Of a stretch of 64,000 nt of DNA, positions 63,436 through 64,000 are shown one piece after another (the first letter of the stretch is position 1; every line of letters starts with the position of its first letter). Source of the stretch: Streptococcus canis (GTDB taxonomy: Bacteria > Bacillota > Bacilli > Lactobacillales > Streptococcaceae); the NCBI RefSeq assembly GCF_900636575.1, contig NZ_LR134293.1, forward strand, positions 865,001 through 929,000. The letters are read 5' to 3'. The notes below the pieces were generated by a model. That model made no database searches. It was not told where the DNA came from and saw only the letters and a list, made by a program, of their open reading frames with translations. The position numbers were made by a program, and so were the translations under genes.

Positions 63436-64000
63436 ATGTCAGGATTTTTAGAGCAACGACTAAGGCAATGTCAAGAGCAAATGAAGGAGCGAGGGCTAGA
63501 AGCGCTGCTCATTACCCATTTAACCAATATTTACTACCTGACAGGTTTTTCGGGGACTGCAGCAACGGTCCTGATAATGCCCAATCGCCGTGTTTTTATT
63601 ACAGACTCACGTTATACCTTGATTGCCAAGGCTAGTGTGCAAGGCTTTGATATTATTGAAAGCCGTACACCACTCAAGGTTGTGGCAGAATTGTTAGAAG
63701 CTGACCACATAGATTGCCTTGGTTTTGAAGATCAAGTTGCCTTCTCTTTTTATCAGGCCATGCAAACAGAATTGTCAGGGATAACCTTGCTTGCCCAGTC
63801 AGGTTTTGTGGAGAACTTGCGTCTTATTAAGGACGCCTCTGAAATTGAGACCATTGCTAAAGCTTGTTCCATCTCGGACAAGGCATTTGAAGACGCTCTT
63901 GATTTTATTAAAGCAGGAACAACCACCGAACGTGACCTGGCTAATTTTTTAGATTTTCGCATGCGTCAGTATGGTGCTAGCGGAACATCATTTGAGACCA
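63436..64000 (+). CDS. pepP: Xaa-Pro peptidase (M24 family), N-terminal part, cut by window edge
   Basis: The first 188 residues of an M24B aminopeptidase P/prolidase. N-terminal creatinase-like domain (ALLITHLTNIYYLTGFSGTAA..VFITDSRYT) complete; the metal-binding C-terminal domain has just begun (SISDKAFEDALDFIKAG) and continues beyond 64000. AAAGGAGTTTGCT precedes ATG. Cleaves Xaa-Pro bonds. Confidence 0.88.
   Translation, partial: MSGFLEQRLRQCQEQMKERGLEALLITHLTNIYYLTGFSGTAATVLIMPNRRVFITDSRYTLIAKASVQGFDIIESRTPLKVVAELLEADHIDCLGFEDQVAFSFYQAMQTELSGITLLAQSGFVENLRLIKDASEIETIAKACSISDKAFEDALDFIKAGTTTERDLANFLDFRMRQYGASGTSFET

Overview
This is a low-GC Gram-positive chromosome, almost certainly Streptococcus pyogenes (group A Streptococcus) or a very close relative. 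The call rests on the housekeeping genes (pfl, dinB, recD2, mutS2, the rpsF-ssb-rpsR operon, uvrA, a CppA-like gene) and on a prophage whose right end carries the typical group A streptococcal pair of a secreted DNase (Spd3-like) and paratox (Prx).

Positions 1-22550 are core chromosome. They hold the end of a cppA-like gene, a serine hydrolase, a decayed LacI-family regulator, a GNAT acetyltransferase, pyruvate formate-lyase and dinB. A minus-strand block follows with a membrane protein, recD2, lepB and rnhC. Facing it is zapA-cvpA-mutS2, then a flavin disulfide reductase, trxA and mutY. From 18180 to 18930 lies a stretch that ordinary gene calling leaves empty. It has a near-consensus promoter overlapped by a cre-like site, three tiny ORFs with good ribosome binding sites that all encode RYKNGD, and a terminator. 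The rpsF-ssb-rpsR operon, a DUF1129 membrane protein and corA complete the left flank.

Positions 22552-58716 are a complete-looking siphovirus prophage of about 36 kb, bounded by an 18-bp direct repeat (TTTCTGTTATAATATAAG). The repeat contains the extended -10 element of the uvrA promoter. In order the prophage has: integrase, a HIRAN-domain gene and the cI repressor on the minus strand; cro and early genes; a replication module with an iteron-rich candidate origin; RecT with a RecB-like nuclease and a RuvC-like resolvase; many small accessory ORFs; a structured non-coding stretch; a DUF1492 late regulator; an HNH nuclease and candidate packaging site; portal, MuF fused to a type-50-like toxin domain with a candidate immunity gene, TerL, scaffold, capsid and connectors; tail genes with a programmed frameshift and tape measure; tail fibres; and holin with a two-catalytic-domain endolysin. 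The cargo at the right end is a Panacea-domain antitoxin-like gene with a membrane-protein partner, spd3 and prx.

Positions 58717-64000 return to chromosome: uvrA, a thioredoxin-like and an Excalibur-domain protein on the minus strand, and the start of an Xaa-Pro peptidase.

Least described, in my reading: the RYKNGD mini-ORF array, the MuF-toxin/immunity pair, the Panacea pair as lysogenic cargo, an internal start inside the endolysin, five exact 10-bp phased repeats after the late regulator, and a structured RNA candidate before it.
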